In this document: positions 44,583 through 53,942 of the stretch, piece after piece
Position numbering within the stretch: the stretch's first letter is position 1
Layout of the letters: each line of letters starts with the position of its first letter
NCBI RefSeq assembly: GCF_014131695.1
Contig: NZ_CP036346.1
Coordinates: forward strand, 372,001-436,000
DNA length: 64,000 nt
Origin: Thomasclavelia ramosa DSM 1402
GTDB lineage: Bacteria; Bacillota_I; Bacilli_A; Erysipelotrichales; Coprobacillaceae
Direction of reading: 5' to 3'
Notes under the pieces: model-generated
Told to the model about the DNA's origin: nothing
What the model saw: the letters and a program-made list of their open reading frames with translations, nothing else
The model's database searches: none
Translations under genes and position numbers: made by a program

Positions 44583-44620
44583 ATTATACCTTAAAGTAAT
44601 GTAAATGGAACCGTTTTCCA
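44583..44620 (-). promoter_or_regulatory. GH1 promoter with overlapping cre-like palindrome
   Basis: On the minus strand a TATAAT lies at 44588-44583. At the -35 position sits the near-palindrome TGGAACCGTTTTCCA (44606-44620, + strand), which matches most positions of the CcpA site consensus TGWAANCGNTNWCA. The natural reading is catabolite repression, or a local regulator operator, over the -35. Confidence 0.55.
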
Positions 44621-45006
44621 AAATATGAAAAAAGCACTAAAGAGGGATGGTAAAATCAAAGATTTACTAAGTGTAAGGGTAATACATATTGGCTAAATAT
44701 AACCTTTAAAAATGAAAAATATGCATTTTATTCTAATAATTGCTTTATTTTATAAACTAGAGAAAAATTTTTTTATCTTGGACTAATGTGATGAATTTGT
44801 TATAATTGTAATCGTAAGAGATTTTTGTATATTTCTTTATCAAAAGTATATTATCATGGAGAGCAAGAAAGTTATTATTATTAATTTAAATTAATGTAGC
44901 TTAAATTGGACATTTTTTTAATTTATCATAGTCTGATATGGTCTGCAAAAATATGGCATGATAGAGTATAGTAAAATGGTAGAATAAAGAAAAAGGGAGA
45001 ATTAAC
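44621..45006. other. Intergenic stretch without a gene
   Basis: Nearly 390 AT-rich bases between the divergent GH1 gene and a 48-aa gene. I see no open frame with a ribosome site and no strong hairpin. A weak -10-like TATAGT near 44966 could serve the small gene downstream. Confidence 0.4.
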
Positions 45007-45153
45007 ATGGAAAGTTTAGAAAACATAGCCGAGAGAATTAGTACGACTAAGAAGTCCTTAGAAGAGCACCCAAGACAAAATCTAGAAATTGCAATTAAGG
45101 AATTATTGGAAATTAGCAAAGAGCTGGATCTGGTAAAGAAATCGATTAAATAA
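45007..45153 (+). CDS. Small helical protein (48 aa), unknown function
   Basis: Encodes MESLENIAERIST followed by an amphipathic helix LEIAIKELLEISKELDLVKK. AAGGGAGA precedes the ATG by 7 bases and a proper terminator follows 20 bases after the stop, so it is probably real despite its size. It contains no cysteine or membrane segment. Family not recognised. Confidence 0.55.
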   Translation: MESLENIAERISTTKKSLEEHPRQNLEIAIKELLEISKELDLVKKSIK

Positions 45154-45173
45154 AATTACTAAACGGTTAATAG

Positions 45174-45209
45174 AAAAGAGCAGGATATTTAATTATTTTG
45201 CTCTTTTTT
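45174..45209 (+). terminator. Terminator of the 48-aa gene
   Basis: AAAAGAGCA/TGCTCTTTT arms with a 16-base loop and extended T run. Confidence 0.75.
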
Positions 45210-45414
45210 TATTTAAATATTTGGATTGAAGAATTAAAGTATTTTTATTTCCACTAGATTAGACAAAAAAGTAATGCAATATATGGTTAAGTATAGTAGT
45301 AATGTTTTATTTAACTGACATAATAAATTATTTAGAGCATATATATGTGTTAGTTATTGTGATTTAGATAGTATCAAAGCATGAGTGAATGGCAATACTA
45401 GGAGGTATGGTTGA

Positions 45415-45636
45415 ATGTTACTTAAACCATTAATATTAGGTGTATCAATAGATTTCGGATTGTTATCAATTGCTTTAACATTAAGATTTATAATTTATCC
45501 ACTATATCAGTCTTGGATTAGTCAAAAAAATCTGGTTAATGAAAAAACAATTGTAGAGGATTTAGAAAAAACGATTGAGATACGAATTGAAGAAATTGAT
45601 GGATCTGATCACTATAAACAATATTTAAAGATTTGA
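45415..45636 (+). CDS. Small single-pass membrane protein, unknown function
   Basis: A 73-aa protein with one N-terminal hydrophobic segment (about residues 5-33, LILGVSIDFGLLSIALTLRFIIYPLY) and an acidic cytoplasmic tail (EDLEKTIEIRIEEIDGSDHY). GGAGGT lies before the ATG. It is followed after 13 bases by a DUF3850-like gene, so the two form an operon. Family not recognised. Confidence 0.6.
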   Translation: MLLKPLILGVSIDFGLLSIALTLRFIIYPLYQSWISQKNLVNEKTIVEDLEKTIEIRIEEIDGSDHYKQYLKI

Positions 45637-45649
45637 AAGGAGTTTTAGT

Positions 45650-45874
45650 ATGTGTAGTTTACAGGTTGACAGCCAATATTTTGATAAAATCTGTAACGGT
45701 GTGATTAACCATTTAGTTGTTTGTAAAGAAGAGGGAATTGAGCAGGGGGATTGTGTTTCTTTACGAAAACTAGGAAAAACAAATATCAGTTGTGTAGTAA
45801 AAGTTGAGTATGTTGATTGTGAAGGCTCAGGTGTAGATGAAAATTATTGTATTCTTGGAGTTAAAAGAATATAA
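45650..45874 (+). CDS. DUF3850/ASCH-like small protein
   Basis: A 74-aa protein that follows the DUF3850 pattern (an ASCH/PUA-like RNA-binding fold): an N-terminal LQVDSQYFDKICNGVINHLVV, a turn GIEQGDCVSLRKLG and a C-terminal strand YCILGVKRI. The Lys-Thr-type residues expected in the middle are only partly kept. ASCH folds are thought to bind RNA or modified nucleotides. AAAGGAG precedes the ATG. Confidence 0.6.
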   Translation: MCSLQVDSQYFDKICNGVINHLVVCKEEGIEQGDCVSLRKLGKTNISCVVKVEYVDCEGSGVDENYCILGVKRI

Positions 45875-45895
45875 AAAGCCCTTATTGCAGGGCTT
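45874..45895. terminator. Terminator between the DUF3850-like gene and the ABC-F gene
   Basis: AAGCCCT/AGGGCTT stem with 6-base loop; on the minus strand it is followed by five T and serves the ABC-F gene. Confidence 0.75.
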
Positions 45896-47735
45896 CCCAT
45901 TCTTCCATTAAAGTATTTAACTGATTTTCTAATTCGGAAATTTCATCATTGATCTGATTATATTTCTGATAATCATTTAGAACTTCTTCACTATGAAGCT
46001 GTTCAGTTAAAGTGTTGATCTTGGTTTCTAGTATAGAAATATTAGTTTCTATCTTTTTTATTTTATTTTGCTGTTTACGATAAAGAGCATTTTGCTGTTT
46101 CATATCAAGATAATCAACATTTTCTTTTTTGAGCGGCTTAGCAACGCTTTTATGATTTAAATAAGTATCGTAATTACCATCGTAACTGATGGCTTTTGTG
46201 CTCGTTAATTCGATCACACGAGTTGCTACTTTATTAATGAAATAGCGGTCATGGCTAATAAAGAAGATTGTTCCTTCAAATTGGTTTAAGGCATCTTCAA
46301 GAACTTCTTTAGAAGCAATGTCTAAGTGGTTGGTTGGTTCGTCTAAAATTAAAAGATTTGCTTGTTTTAATAATATTTCAGTAAGTACAACACGTCCTTT
46401 TTCACCACCAGAAAGTAAAGAGATTTCTTTAAAAACATCATCGCCTTTGAAGTTAAATAAGGCAAGACTGTTGCGAATCTCAGTATTAGTCATCTTAGGA
46501 AAATTATCACTAATTTCATTAAAAATAGTTTTATCCATTGCTAGTGTGCTATGTTCTTGATCATAGTAAGCAAGGTCTACTTTACTACCAAATTTAATTT
46601 TACCTTGATAAGCATTTAGCTGATCGAGGATAGTTTTAAAAAGAGTTGTTTTACCCACACCGTTATCCCCGACAAGAGCAATACGCTCTTGTTTTTTTAT
46701 ATCGATATCAATGTTTTTAAATAAAATTTCATCAAATTTAACAGCTAGGTTCTCTATTTTTAAAACATCAAAACCGGACTCACGTTTTGGTTTAAAATTA
46801 ATCGTGATTGTATCTGGCAAGTTCTCAGGCTTGTCAATACGTTCAATTTTAGCTAACTGCTTTTCTTTAGATTCGGCTCGTTTAACTTGTTTTTCACGGT
46901 TATATGATTTTAGTGTATCGATACTCTCTTGAATTCTTTTAATTTCTTTTTGTTGATTTAAATAATGTTTTAAATCAACAGCTCTTTGCTTTTTCTTTAA
47001 AATTGAATATTCGTTATATTTACATTTATAGCTTTTGGATTTTCCATTTTCGACTTCTACAATTTTATTAGAAACTTGATCAATAAAGTAACGATCATGG
47101 CTGACTGTGATGATTGCATGAGGATAATTTTTTAAATATCCTTCTAAGAAATTAATAGCACTATTATCTAAATGGTTAGTAGGTTCGTCAAGTAACAATA
47201 GCTTTGGTTCTTGAAGCAGCATTTTAGCAAGAGCTAAACGTGTTTTTTGACCACCAGATAGCATTGAAACTTTTAAATTGAATTCTTCTTCGCTAAAGCC
47301 CAGTCCCTTTAAAACGCCGGTTAATTTACTGGGATAACTATATCCATCTTTATCATGAAATGATTGAGTTAGACGATCATATTCATTTAAAATACGTTCA
47401 CTATGATCAGTTGTCATTTCATTCTCTAATTGACGTAGTCTATTTTCAATTGTGATCAATGGTGCAAAAACATCAAGGCCAACATCGTAAACTGTTTTAT
47501 CCATCGCTAAGTCATGCTGTTGTTTTAAATAACCTAGTGTTAATTCTTTATTACAAAAAAGGTCACCGCTATCATAGTTTTCTTCGCCCGCAATAATTTT
47601 TAGAATAGTAGTTTTACCAGCACCATTAACTCCGATAATTGCGACTTTATCATGATCATCAATTTTAAAGGTTATATCTTTTAATAAGGGAATCCCTTGA
47701 AATGATTTTGTTATATTTGAACATTCTATTAACAT
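45882..47735 (-). CDS. ABC-F family ATPase
   Basis: A 617-aa soluble protein with two ABC domains and no membrane segments. Domain 1 has Walker A GVNGAGKTT, LSGGQKTRLALAKM and LLLLDEPTNHLD; domain 2 has GDNGVGKTT, LSGGEKGRVVLTE and LLILDEPTNHLD. A charged linker of about 80 residues joins them and a C-terminal coiled coil (about 545-617) is present, as in the Uup/YdiF-like branch. ABC-F proteins act on the ribosome in translation or antibiotic protection; the branch cannot be fixed without a tree. Confidence 0.93.
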   Translation of the reverse strand: MLIECSNITKSFQGIPLLKDITFKIDDHDKVAIIGVNGAGKTTILKIIAGEENYDSGDLFCNKELTLGYLKQQHDLAMDKTVYDVGLDVFAPLITIENRLRQLENEMTTDHSERILNEYDRLTQSFHDKDGYSYPSKLTGVLKGLGFSEEEFNLKVSMLSGGQKTRLALAKMLLQEPKLLLLDEPTNHLDNSAINFLEGYLKNYPHAIITVSHDRYFIDQVSNKIVEVENGKSKSYKCKYNEYSILKKKQRAVDLKHYLNQQKEIKRIQESIDTLKSYNREKQVKRAESKEKQLAKIERIDKPENLPDTITINFKPKRESGFDVLKIENLAVKFDEILFKNIDIDIKKQERIALVGDNGVGKTTLFKTILDQLNAYQGKIKFGSKVDLAYYDQEHSTLAMDKTIFNEISDNFPKMTNTEIRNSLALFNFKGDDVFKEISLLSGGEKGRVVLTEILLKQANLLILDEPTNHLDIASKEVLEDALNQFEGTIFFISHDRYFINKVATRVIELTSTKAISYDGNYDTYLNHKSVAKPLKKENVDYLDMKQQNALYRKQQNKIKKIETNISILETKINTLTEQLHSEEVLNDYQKYNQINDEISELENQLNTLMEEWEALQ

Positions 47736-47950
47736 ATTTTATCACCCAATGTATTCTAACATATTTTCATTGATATTTATAGTAAGGCTTTTGTTTTAAG
47801 AAGAAAAGTAGATATTTTATTTTAGGAATTCACAAATTTATTATTAAAAAAGTGTAATTAAAAATTACTCGATTAAATCAAGTAAATAATAGATTTTTAT
47901 TAAAGTGTTTTATTTTTAGTACATCTTGTGGTAAAATTTGTTCCAAAGGG

Positions 47951-47989
47951 TTGTAATCAAGATTGTTTTTTTGTATAATTGTATGCAAT
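47951..47989 (+). promoter_or_regulatory. Promoter and candidate GntR operator of acn-icd-gntR
   Basis: TTGTAA (47951-47956), a 17-base spacer and TATAAT (47974-47979) form a strong promoter. Directly on its downstream edge lies ATTGTATGCAAT (47978-47989), a palindrome with one mismatch. Its position over the start site is that of a repressor operator, for which the GntR gene at the end of the operon is the obvious candidate. Confidence 0.65.
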
Positions 47990-48014
47990 ATAAGAATAAT
48001 GGGGGTATATCGTG

Positions 48015-49940
48015 ATGGGTATGAATTTAGCATACAAAATTTTAAGTAGTAAACTTAAAGATGGAAATCTTGTTCCAGGAGAACAAATTGGAATTCAAAT
48101 TGATCAAACACTAACACAAGATTCAACAGGTACAATGGCTTATCTTCAACTAGAAGCAATGAATATTAAACATGTTGCAGTAGAGAAAGCAGTGGCATAT
48201 ATTGATCACAACATGTTACAAACAGGATTTGAAAATATGGATGATCATGAATTTATCCGCAGTGTGGCTAAAAAGCATGGGATTGTTTTTTCAAAACCAG
48301 GTAATGGAGTTTGTCATCAATTACAATTAGAAAACTTCTCAAAACCAGGAAAGACTCTAGTTGGATCAGATTCACATACACCAACTTGTGGAGCAATGGG
48401 TATGATTGCTATTGGGGCAGGGGGATTAGATGTCGCAGTAGCGATGGCAACAGGTAAATATTACTTACAATGTCCTAGTGTTGTTAAAGTTAATTTGACT
48501 GGAAAAAAAGCACCATGGGTAAGTGCAAAAGACATTATTTTATATATTCTTCAGCAATTAACGGTTAAGGGTGGCGTTAATAAGATTATTGAATATACGG
48601 GAGATGGAGTTGCTTCATTATCATTGACTGATCGTGCTACGATTTGTAATATGGGGGCTGAATTGGGAGCCACTACATCAGTTTTCCCGACCGATGAAAG
48701 AACAAAAGAATATTTAGCACAACAAGGGCGAGTAGATGATTACATTGAAATGAAAGCTGATGAAGATGCTACATATGATCAAGAATTAGATGTTGATTTA
48801 AGTGCATTAGTGCCAATGACTGCTAAGCCTCATAGTCCAGATGCGGTAGTACCAGTAAAAGAACTTGAAGGAATGAAAGTAAATCAAGTTGTGATAGGAA
48901 GTTGTACTAACTCATCTTTTGCTGACATGATGAAGGCAGCTAAGATTTTAAAAGGACGCAAAGTTGCGGATCATGTTTCTTTAGTTATTGCGCCAGGATC
49001 AAGTTCAATTCTTGCGATGCTTTCACAAAATGGAGCATTAGCTGATATGGTTCAAGCTGGAGCAAGGATTCTTGAATGTGGTTGTGGACCATGTATTGGA
49101 ATGGGTCAAGCACCGCTCTCAAAAGGGATTTCATTAAGAACGATTAATCGTAATTTCAAGGGACGTTCAGGAACAAATGATGCAAGCGTATACTTAGTAT
49201 CACCGGAAATTGCGGCATTGAGCGCAATTAAAGGGTACATGTCAGAAGAATTTGAAGATGATATGTATTTAGAAGAGGTGCCAAATACCCCATTTATTAA
49301 AAATGGAAATTTCTTCATTGATGAATATGACGAAAATAATGAAGTATATATGGGACCTAATATTAAACCGGTTCCACGTGGAGAAAAAATTACAGATGAA
49401 ATTAGTGGAAAAGTTGTTTTAAAAGTTGGTGATAATATTTCGACAGATCATATTGTTCCTTCAGATAGCAAATTATTGCCATATCGTTCAAATGTGCCAC
49501 ATTTAGCAAAATTTTCATTCAGTAAAGTAGATCCTGAATTCTATGATCGTGCAATTGCTAATAATGGGGGATTCATCGTTGGTGGTGATAATTATGGTCA
49601 AGGAAGTTCCCGTGAACATGCGGCTTTAGTACCAAACTATTTAAAGATTAAAGCAATCTTTGCAGTATCATTTGCGAGAATTCATCGTTCCAATTTAATT
49701 AATAATGGTATTTTACCTTTAGTTATTGAAGCTAAAGACCAAGATTTCTTCAATGACCAAGATAGTTATAAAATCGTTAATATCAAAGATGTTGTTGAAC
49801 ATAATGGTAAAGTAAAAGTAATTAATGAAACTACTAATGATTCAATCGAGGCTGAATTAACATTATCACCTCGTGAAAAAGTAATGATTAATTACGGTGG
49901 TTTATTAAATGCAATTAAAGAATTGGGAGGTGAATTTTAA
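48015..49940 (+). CDS. acn: Aconitate hydratase
   Basis: A 641-aa [4Fe-4S] enzyme that interconverts citrate and isocitrate. The cluster cysteines lie in VVIGSCTNSSFADM and ECGCGPCIGMG; HTPTCGAMG and the C-terminal swivel domain with NYGQGSSREHAAL are complete. The length matches the short aconitases of clostridia and archaea. The ATG at 48015 lies 9 bases after GGGGG. It overlaps the dehydrogenase gene by 1 base (TAATG). The operon supplies 2-oxoglutarate for glutamate; no citrate synthase gene lies in the window. Confidence 0.95.
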   Translation: MGMNLAYKILSSKLKDGNLVPGEQIGIQIDQTLTQDSTGTMAYLQLEAMNIKHVAVEKAVAYIDHNMLQTGFENMDDHEFIRSVAKKHGIVFSKPGNGVCHQLQLENFSKPGKTLVGSDSHTPTCGAMGMIAIGAGGLDVAVAMATGKYYLQCPSVVKVNLTGKKAPWVSAKDIILYILQQLTVKGGVNKIIEYTGDGVASLSLTDRATICNMGAELGATTSVFPTDERTKEYLAQQGRVDDYIEMKADEDATYDQELDVDLSALVPMTAKPHSPDAVVPVKELEGMKVNQVVIGSCTNSSFADMMKAAKILKGRKVADHVSLVIAPGSSSILAMLSQNGALADMVQAGARILECGCGPCIGMGQAPLSKGISLRTINRNFKGRSGTNDASVYLVSPEIAALSAIKGYMSEEFEDDMYLEEVPNTPFIKNGNFFIDEYDENNEVYMGPNIKPVPRGEKITDEISGKVVLKVGDNISTDHIVPSDSKLLPYRSNVPHLAKFSFSKVDPEFYDRAIANNGGFIVGGDNYGQGSSREHAALVPNYLKIKAIFAVSFARIHRSNLINNGILPLVIEAKDQDFFNDQDSYKIVNIKDVVEHNGKVKVINETTNDSIEAELTLSPREKVMINYGGLLNAIKELGGEF

Positions 49941-50935
49941 TGAAAGCTGTTTTAATCCCTGGTGATGGAATTGGAAAAGAAATATCAAAGAGTGTCGTTG
50001 ATATCACTAAAGCGATGAAGCTTGACATTGAATGGGTGGAATATCAGGCTGGTGCTGAATATGCAGCTACAACGAAAGAAGTTTTTGAACCAGGACTTGT
50101 TGATGCTATTAAAGAATATAAATGGGCTTTAAAAGGTCCGACAGCAACGCCGATTGGAACGGGATTTAGAAGTGTCAATGTTGCCTTGCGACAACAGTTT
50201 GCAACTTATGCTAATGTTCGTCCAATCAAATCATTTAAAGGAATCAATTCTCGTTATGAAGACATTGATCTGGTTATGATTCGTGAAAATACCGAAGATT
50301 TATATAAAGGGATTGAGTATATGATCAATCCAAATATGGCAAATGGAATTAAATTAATTACTCGTGAAGCGAGTGAAAAGATTTGTCGTTATGCTTTTGA
50401 ATATGCTAAGAACAATAGACGTAAAAAAGTAACAGCAGTTCATAAAGCGAATATTATGAAATATACAGATGGATTATTTTTAGAAGCGTTTAGAGATGTG
50501 GCTAAAGATTATCCAGATATTGAGCCACAAGAGGTTATTGTTGATAACATGTGTATGCAATTAGTAATTCGTCCAGAAACTTTTGATGTTTTAGTTGCAC
50601 CAAATTTATATGGTGATATTGTTTCTGATTTATGTGCTGGATTAGTTGGCGGTCTAGGATTTGCACCAAGTGGGAATATTGGTGATGAATTTAGAATTTA
50701 TGAAGCTGTTCATGGAAGTGCACCAGATATTGCTGGTAAGGGTATCGCTAATCCGAGTGCATTATTATTAGCATTTGCATTAATGTTAGAGGCATTAGGG
50801 AAATTAGATGATGCTAATAAATTGCGTGAGGCTTTAGCAGCTGTAGTTGAAGAAGGAACTATTGTAACACCTGATATTGGGGGTAGTGCTTCAACAGACG
50901 AGTTCACCGCAGCCATCATCAGAAAGTTAGGTTAA
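49940..50935 (+). CDS. icd: Isocitrate dehydrogenase (isocitrate/isopropylmalate family, NAD-type)
   Basis: A 331-aa member of the beta-decarboxylating dehydrogenase family, oxidising isocitrate to 2-oxoglutarate. VLIPGDGIGKEI at the N-terminus, MIRENTEDLYKGIEY, the catalytic Tyr-Lys region, VDNMCMQLV, NLYGDIVSDLCAGLVGGLGFAPSGNIG and HGSAPDIAGKGIANPSA are standard. The short size and the aconitase partner favour an NAD-dependent isocitrate (homoisocitrate-like) enzyme over LeuB, as no leucine genes are nearby. Confidence 0.9.
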   Translation: MKAVLIPGDGIGKEISKSVVDITKAMKLDIEWVEYQAGAEYAATTKEVFEPGLVDAIKEYKWALKGPTATPIGTGFRSVNVALRQQFATYANVRPIKSFKGINSRYEDIDLVMIRENTEDLYKGIEYMINPNMANGIKLITREASEKICRYAFEYAKNNRRKKVTAVHKANIMKYTDGLFLEAFRDVAKDYPDIEPQEVIVDNMCMQLVIRPETFDVLVAPNLYGDIVSDLCAGLVGGLGFAPSGNIGDEFRIYEAVHGSAPDIAGKGIANPSALLLAFALMLEALGKLDDANKLREALAAVVEEGTIVTPDIGGSASTDEFTAAIIRKLG

Positions 50936-50938
50936 ACA

Positions 50939-51622
50939 ATGACAAAGAATTTATTAGAAAATACCGGACATGGGTCGCTTGGAAATAAAATTTTCACCGT
51001 TTTGCGTGATAAAATCTTAAATGAGGAATATACTCAAGGACAAAAATTAAATGAAGTTGCTTTGTCTAAAGAGTTGAATATTTCTAGAACTCCAATTCGT
51101 GAGGCTCTAAAACAGTTGGAATTAGAAGGTTTGGTTAAAAGTATTCCTAATAAAGGAGTTTATGTACTAGGGTTTTCTCATCGTGATATCGATGATATGT
51201 TGGAAATTCGTTATGCTTTAGAAGGGCTAGCAATCCAATTAGCAATTGAGCGAATTAATGATGAGGAACTTGAAAAGATAAAAGAAGTGTATGATTTAAT
51301 GGAATTTTATGCTGAAAAAGGTGATCAAGAGAAGTTTAATGAAATTAATATTGCTTTTCATGAGGCTATTTATCGTTGTACCCAATCAAAGTATTTTGAG
51401 CAATTATTAACAGATATTAATTATTATATTCATGTAACTTCAAGGCATTCAATTCGTCAACCGGATCGTTTAATTTCAGCAGCACAGGAGCATCGAGAAA
51501 TTTATGAGGCAATTTTAGCTCGTGATAAGGATTTAGCTAAAGAAAAAATTCAAAATCATATTCGTAAAACACAAGTGCTGGTAAGAAATTACTATGAAAA
51601 AAAGCAACAGGATAAGGCCTAA
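50939..51622 (+). CDS. GntR-family (FadR/FCD) transcriptional regulator
   Basis: A 227-aa regulator with an N-terminal winged helix (about 12-80; LNEVALSKELNISRTPIREALKQLELEGLVKSIPNKGVYV) and a C-terminal FCD helical domain (about 85-220; DDMLEIRYALEGLAIQLAIERI, with metal or ligand histidines in NIAFHEAIYR and AAQEHREIYEAI). FCD proteins bind organic acids. It starts 3 bases after icd and so belongs to the aconitase operon, which it probably controls in response to a citrate-like acid. Confidence 0.93.
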   Translation: MTKNLLENTGHGSLGNKIFTVLRDKILNEEYTQGQKLNEVALSKELNISRTPIREALKQLELEGLVKSIPNKGVYVLGFSHRDIDDMLEIRYALEGLAIQLAIERINDEELEKIKEVYDLMEFYAEKGDQEKFNEINIAFHEAIYRCTQSKYFEQLLTDINYYIHVTSRHSIRQPDRLISAAQEHREIYEAILARDKDLAKEKIQNHIRKTQVLVRNYYEKKQQDKA

Positions 51623-51634
51623 GGGCCTTTTTTA
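51614..51634 (+). terminator. Terminator of the acn-icd-gntR operon
   Basis: AAGGCC/GGCCTT stem with a 4-base loop and six T, overlapping the stop codon. Confidence 0.88.
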
Positions 51635-51684
51635 ATTAGTCAAAAAAGGTTTTATCAAGTATAATAAATAAATGAGGTGTAAAG

Positions 51685-52368
51685 ATGAAAATAGGTATAC
51701 TAGATGATGAGCGGTCAATGCTACTTAGAATCAGAGGGTATGTAGAGGAGGCTAGAATTAAGGAACCATATACAGTTGAACTTTTTCAAGATGTTGAAGA
51801 GTTTTTTAATTGTGGTAAAAACTTTGATATTCTTTTATTAGATATCGATATGCCAACAATGAGTGGAATACAGGTAGCAAAAAAATTATTGAAACAAAAT
51901 ACGATCATAATATACATAACTAATTATGAAAATAAAATGCAGGAGGCGTTTGATATTAATGTAGCAGGATATTTACTTAAATCAGAATTAGAAACAAAGT
52001 TAACGCCAACCTTGCTTAAAGCGATAAATCGTAGACAACAAAATGATGATATCTGGATCAAGAAAAAGGGAGAGATTTTTCATTTTCGAAGTAGAAATAT
52101 TATTTATATCGAATCAGTAAAAAGATACTTACATTTTTATACTAATGATAATAATTTCTATATTCCTTATATGACGCTTGAAGAAGTTAATCAGTATTTA
52201 CCAGATAATTTTGTCCAAATAAATAAAAGTCAGATAATCAATATTAATATGGTTGTTTCGATGAATGGATATATTTTAAAATTAAAAGGTATTGATGAAT
52301 CGCTAGAAATTAGTAGAAGAAGAAAAAAAGATGTATTTAATCTTTTAATGCAGGAGATCAAAGAGTGA
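51685..52368 (+). CDS. LytTR-family response regulator, AgrA-like
   Basis: A 227-aa regulator: receiver domain (1-120) with Asp53 in ILLLDIDMPTMSG, then a LytTR DNA-binding domain (about 130-227; IYIESVKRYLHFYTNDNNFYIPYMTLEEV and FVQINKSQIININMV). This is the AgrA/VirR architecture. It is followed by an AgrC-like kinase, AgrB and an AgrD-like peptide, so it is the response regulator of the locus. A TATAAT at 51660-51665 lies 19 bases before the start. Confidence 0.92.
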   Translation: MKIGILDDERSMLLRIRGYVEEARIKEPYTVELFQDVEEFFNCGKNFDILLLDIDMPTMSGIQVAKKLLKQNTIIIYITNYENKMQEAFDINVAGYLLKSELETKLTPTLLKAINRRQQNDDIWIKKKGEIFHFRSRNIIYIESVKRYLHFYTNDNNFYIPYMTLEEVNQYLPDNFVQINKSQIININMVVSMNGYILKLKGIDESLEISRRRKKDVFNLLMQEIKE

Positions 52369-53630
52369 TGATTAATTTTTTTATTGAGTATTTATATACA
52401 TTGATATATGTTGTTGCTTTAAGTTATGTTATTTCATTAACCTATCCATATATTCGTAAAGAAAACATGCTTAGAAATATTATGGTTATATTAAGTTATA
52501 CGTTTGTTTTGAATATTGTTACGTATACTTCACCACATAATGGCTGGTTATATGTAATTGGTAATTTAATGTGTATTAGTTTGGATTTTATTTATTGTGG
52601 GGTATTGGTTAAGAGATTTAGGCTTAATAATTTGTTTATCACTACAATTTATTATTCAATTCAAATTATTGTCGGCTCAGTTATGATTGCAGTGGCGCTA
52701 GAAATTTTTGACAATACATATTTGGATATCGTATGGGGGAGTATGCGAGTTGTTTTTCCTTTAGGAAACTATATATCATCAGCATTGATATGCAAATATG
52801 CGGTTCAAAAACGTGATTTTGTGGAACATCAGTTACCTAAAAAATTTTTATATTCGTTTTGTTTGATCAATATTGTTGAAGTGATTATTGTACTGATTTT
52901 AAACGTATTATCAGTTGAACAGGGGGATATTTATATCTTTTTTATATTGATCTTAGCAGGTGTTCAAATGATTTTGGTAAATAATTATATCATCAATTCT
53001 TCCCGTATGTATTTACGTAATAAGGAGTTAGAGTTAGCAAATTATTCATATGCTACAACTCGCCGTCATATTAGTGAATTAGAAAAAGAACAAGAACGTC
53101 TTTATAAGTTTAAGCATGACATTAATAATCATTTACAAGTCCTAGAAGAAGTAGTCGAAACAGAATCAGTCGCTAACCAATATTTAAAAGCAATTAAAGA
53201 AGATTTAAATGCTCCAGTTAAATTGATACGTACGGGAAATATTTTTGTAGATGCTTGTTTAAATGCGAAGATTCGCAATAACGATGAAGTTAATTATGTT
53301 GTAGATGCAGTGATTGATCGCAATGTTAATATTGCTCAAGACAAATTATGTTCTCTATTATTTAATCTGATAGATAATGCTACTGAAGCTGCTTTAAAAA
53401 CAGCGGAGAAGATAGTTGAAATCAAAATTTTTAGTAAAGGCAATATGCTTTTGATCAGCATAATAAATTCGACTAATAGACCTCTTAATTATGAAAGTAA
53501 AAAAGGAAGAGATCATGGAAAAGGATTAATAATCATTAAAGAGGTTGTAGAAACCTATCATGGAACAATGGAATATTTCTATGAAAATAACAAGGTGCAT
53601 TGCGATATTTTACTGAATGTTGATAATTAA
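52368..53630 (+). CDS. AgrC-like sensor histidine kinase
   Basis: A kinase of about 420 aa with six hydrophobic segments in the first 200 residues, a coiled linker and a short HPK10-type kinase core: phospho-acceptor His250 in KFKHDINNHLQVLEE, N box LFNLIDNATEAALKT and a glycine loop GRDHGKGLIII. This is the AgrC/ComD layout that senses cyclic peptides. The start may be ATG 52368 or GTG 52365; both overlap the regulator stop and share the CAGGAG site. Confidence 0.92.
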   Translation: MINFFIEYLYTLIYVVALSYVISLTYPYIRKENMLRNIMVILSYTFVLNIVTYTSPHNGWLYVIGNLMCISLDFIYCGVLVKRFRLNNLFITTIYYSIQIIVGSVMIAVALEIFDNTYLDIVWGSMRVVFPLGNYISSALICKYAVQKRDFVEHQLPKKFLYSFCLINIVEVIIVLILNVLSVEQGDIYIFFILILAGVQMILVNNYIINSSRMYLRNKELELANYSYATTRRHISELEKEQERLYKFKHDINNHLQVLEEVVETESVANQYLKAIKEDLNAPVKLIRTGNIFVDACLNAKIRNNDEVNYVVDAVIDRNVNIAQDKLCSLLFNLIDNATEAALKTAEKIVEIKIFSKGNMLLISIINSTNRPLNYESKKGRDHGKGLIIIKEVVETYHGTMEYFYENNKVHCDILLNVDN

Positions 53631-53654
53631 AAAGCCGTTTATGTCATAATATTG

Positions 53655-53711
53655 ACCGTTAGTGTAGAAAAAAAGGATAAAACCGCAAGCTGTTAAGTTG
53701 TGTAGTATAAT
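53655..53711 (+). promoter_or_regulatory. Candidate LytTR-controlled promoter of an intergenic RNA
   Basis: ACCGTTAGT (53655-53663) fits every position of the LytTR half-site pattern [TA][AC][CA]GTTN[AG][TG]; GCTGTTAAG (53689-53697) fits 7 of 9. A perfect TATAAT follows at 53706-53711 without a good -35, as expected for an activated promoter. Confidence 0.5.
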
Positions 53712-53717
53712 AGATTA

Positions 53718-53917
53718 TGGGAGAGATGTAATAATAATAAAATAAAAAGTATTGTCTTTCTATACATAATCTCCAAGTTATAATATTACTACATGGCCGC
53801 AAGTAATATTTATAGCTATTTCTCACAAACGTCTATTGGATAGAAGTTTGAATTAATAATCTAATCTCTTTTTTTAAAGCTTTGTGCTATTGTCCGGCAC
53901 AAAGTTTTAATTTTTTT
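53718..53917 (+). ncRNA. Candidate 200-nt structured RNA in the agr-like locus
   Basis: Between the kinase and agrB genes there is no coding frame, but there is a promoter-like TATAAT (53706-53711) and a strong terminator, AAAGCTTTGTGC/GCACAAAGTTTT then T7 (53876-53917). Inside lie two more good hairpins: AATATTACT/AGTAATATT (53782-53810) and CAAAC-TCTAT/ATAGA-GTTTG (53826-53850). GAGAGAT near 53720 can pair with ATCTCTT near 53866. It could be a functional regulatory RNA, comparable in position and control to staphylococcal RNAIII, though there is no sequence likeness that I can see. Confidence 0.5.
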
Positions 53918-53942
53918 AGAAGTATTTAATAACAAAATAGGA

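Noticed and set aside
53718-53917. The intergenic agr RNA as 6S RNA
   Set aside because: A closing stem and central hairpins recall 6S RNA, but the open-promoter-like central bubble is not convincing and the LytTR-type box before it argues for a different role.
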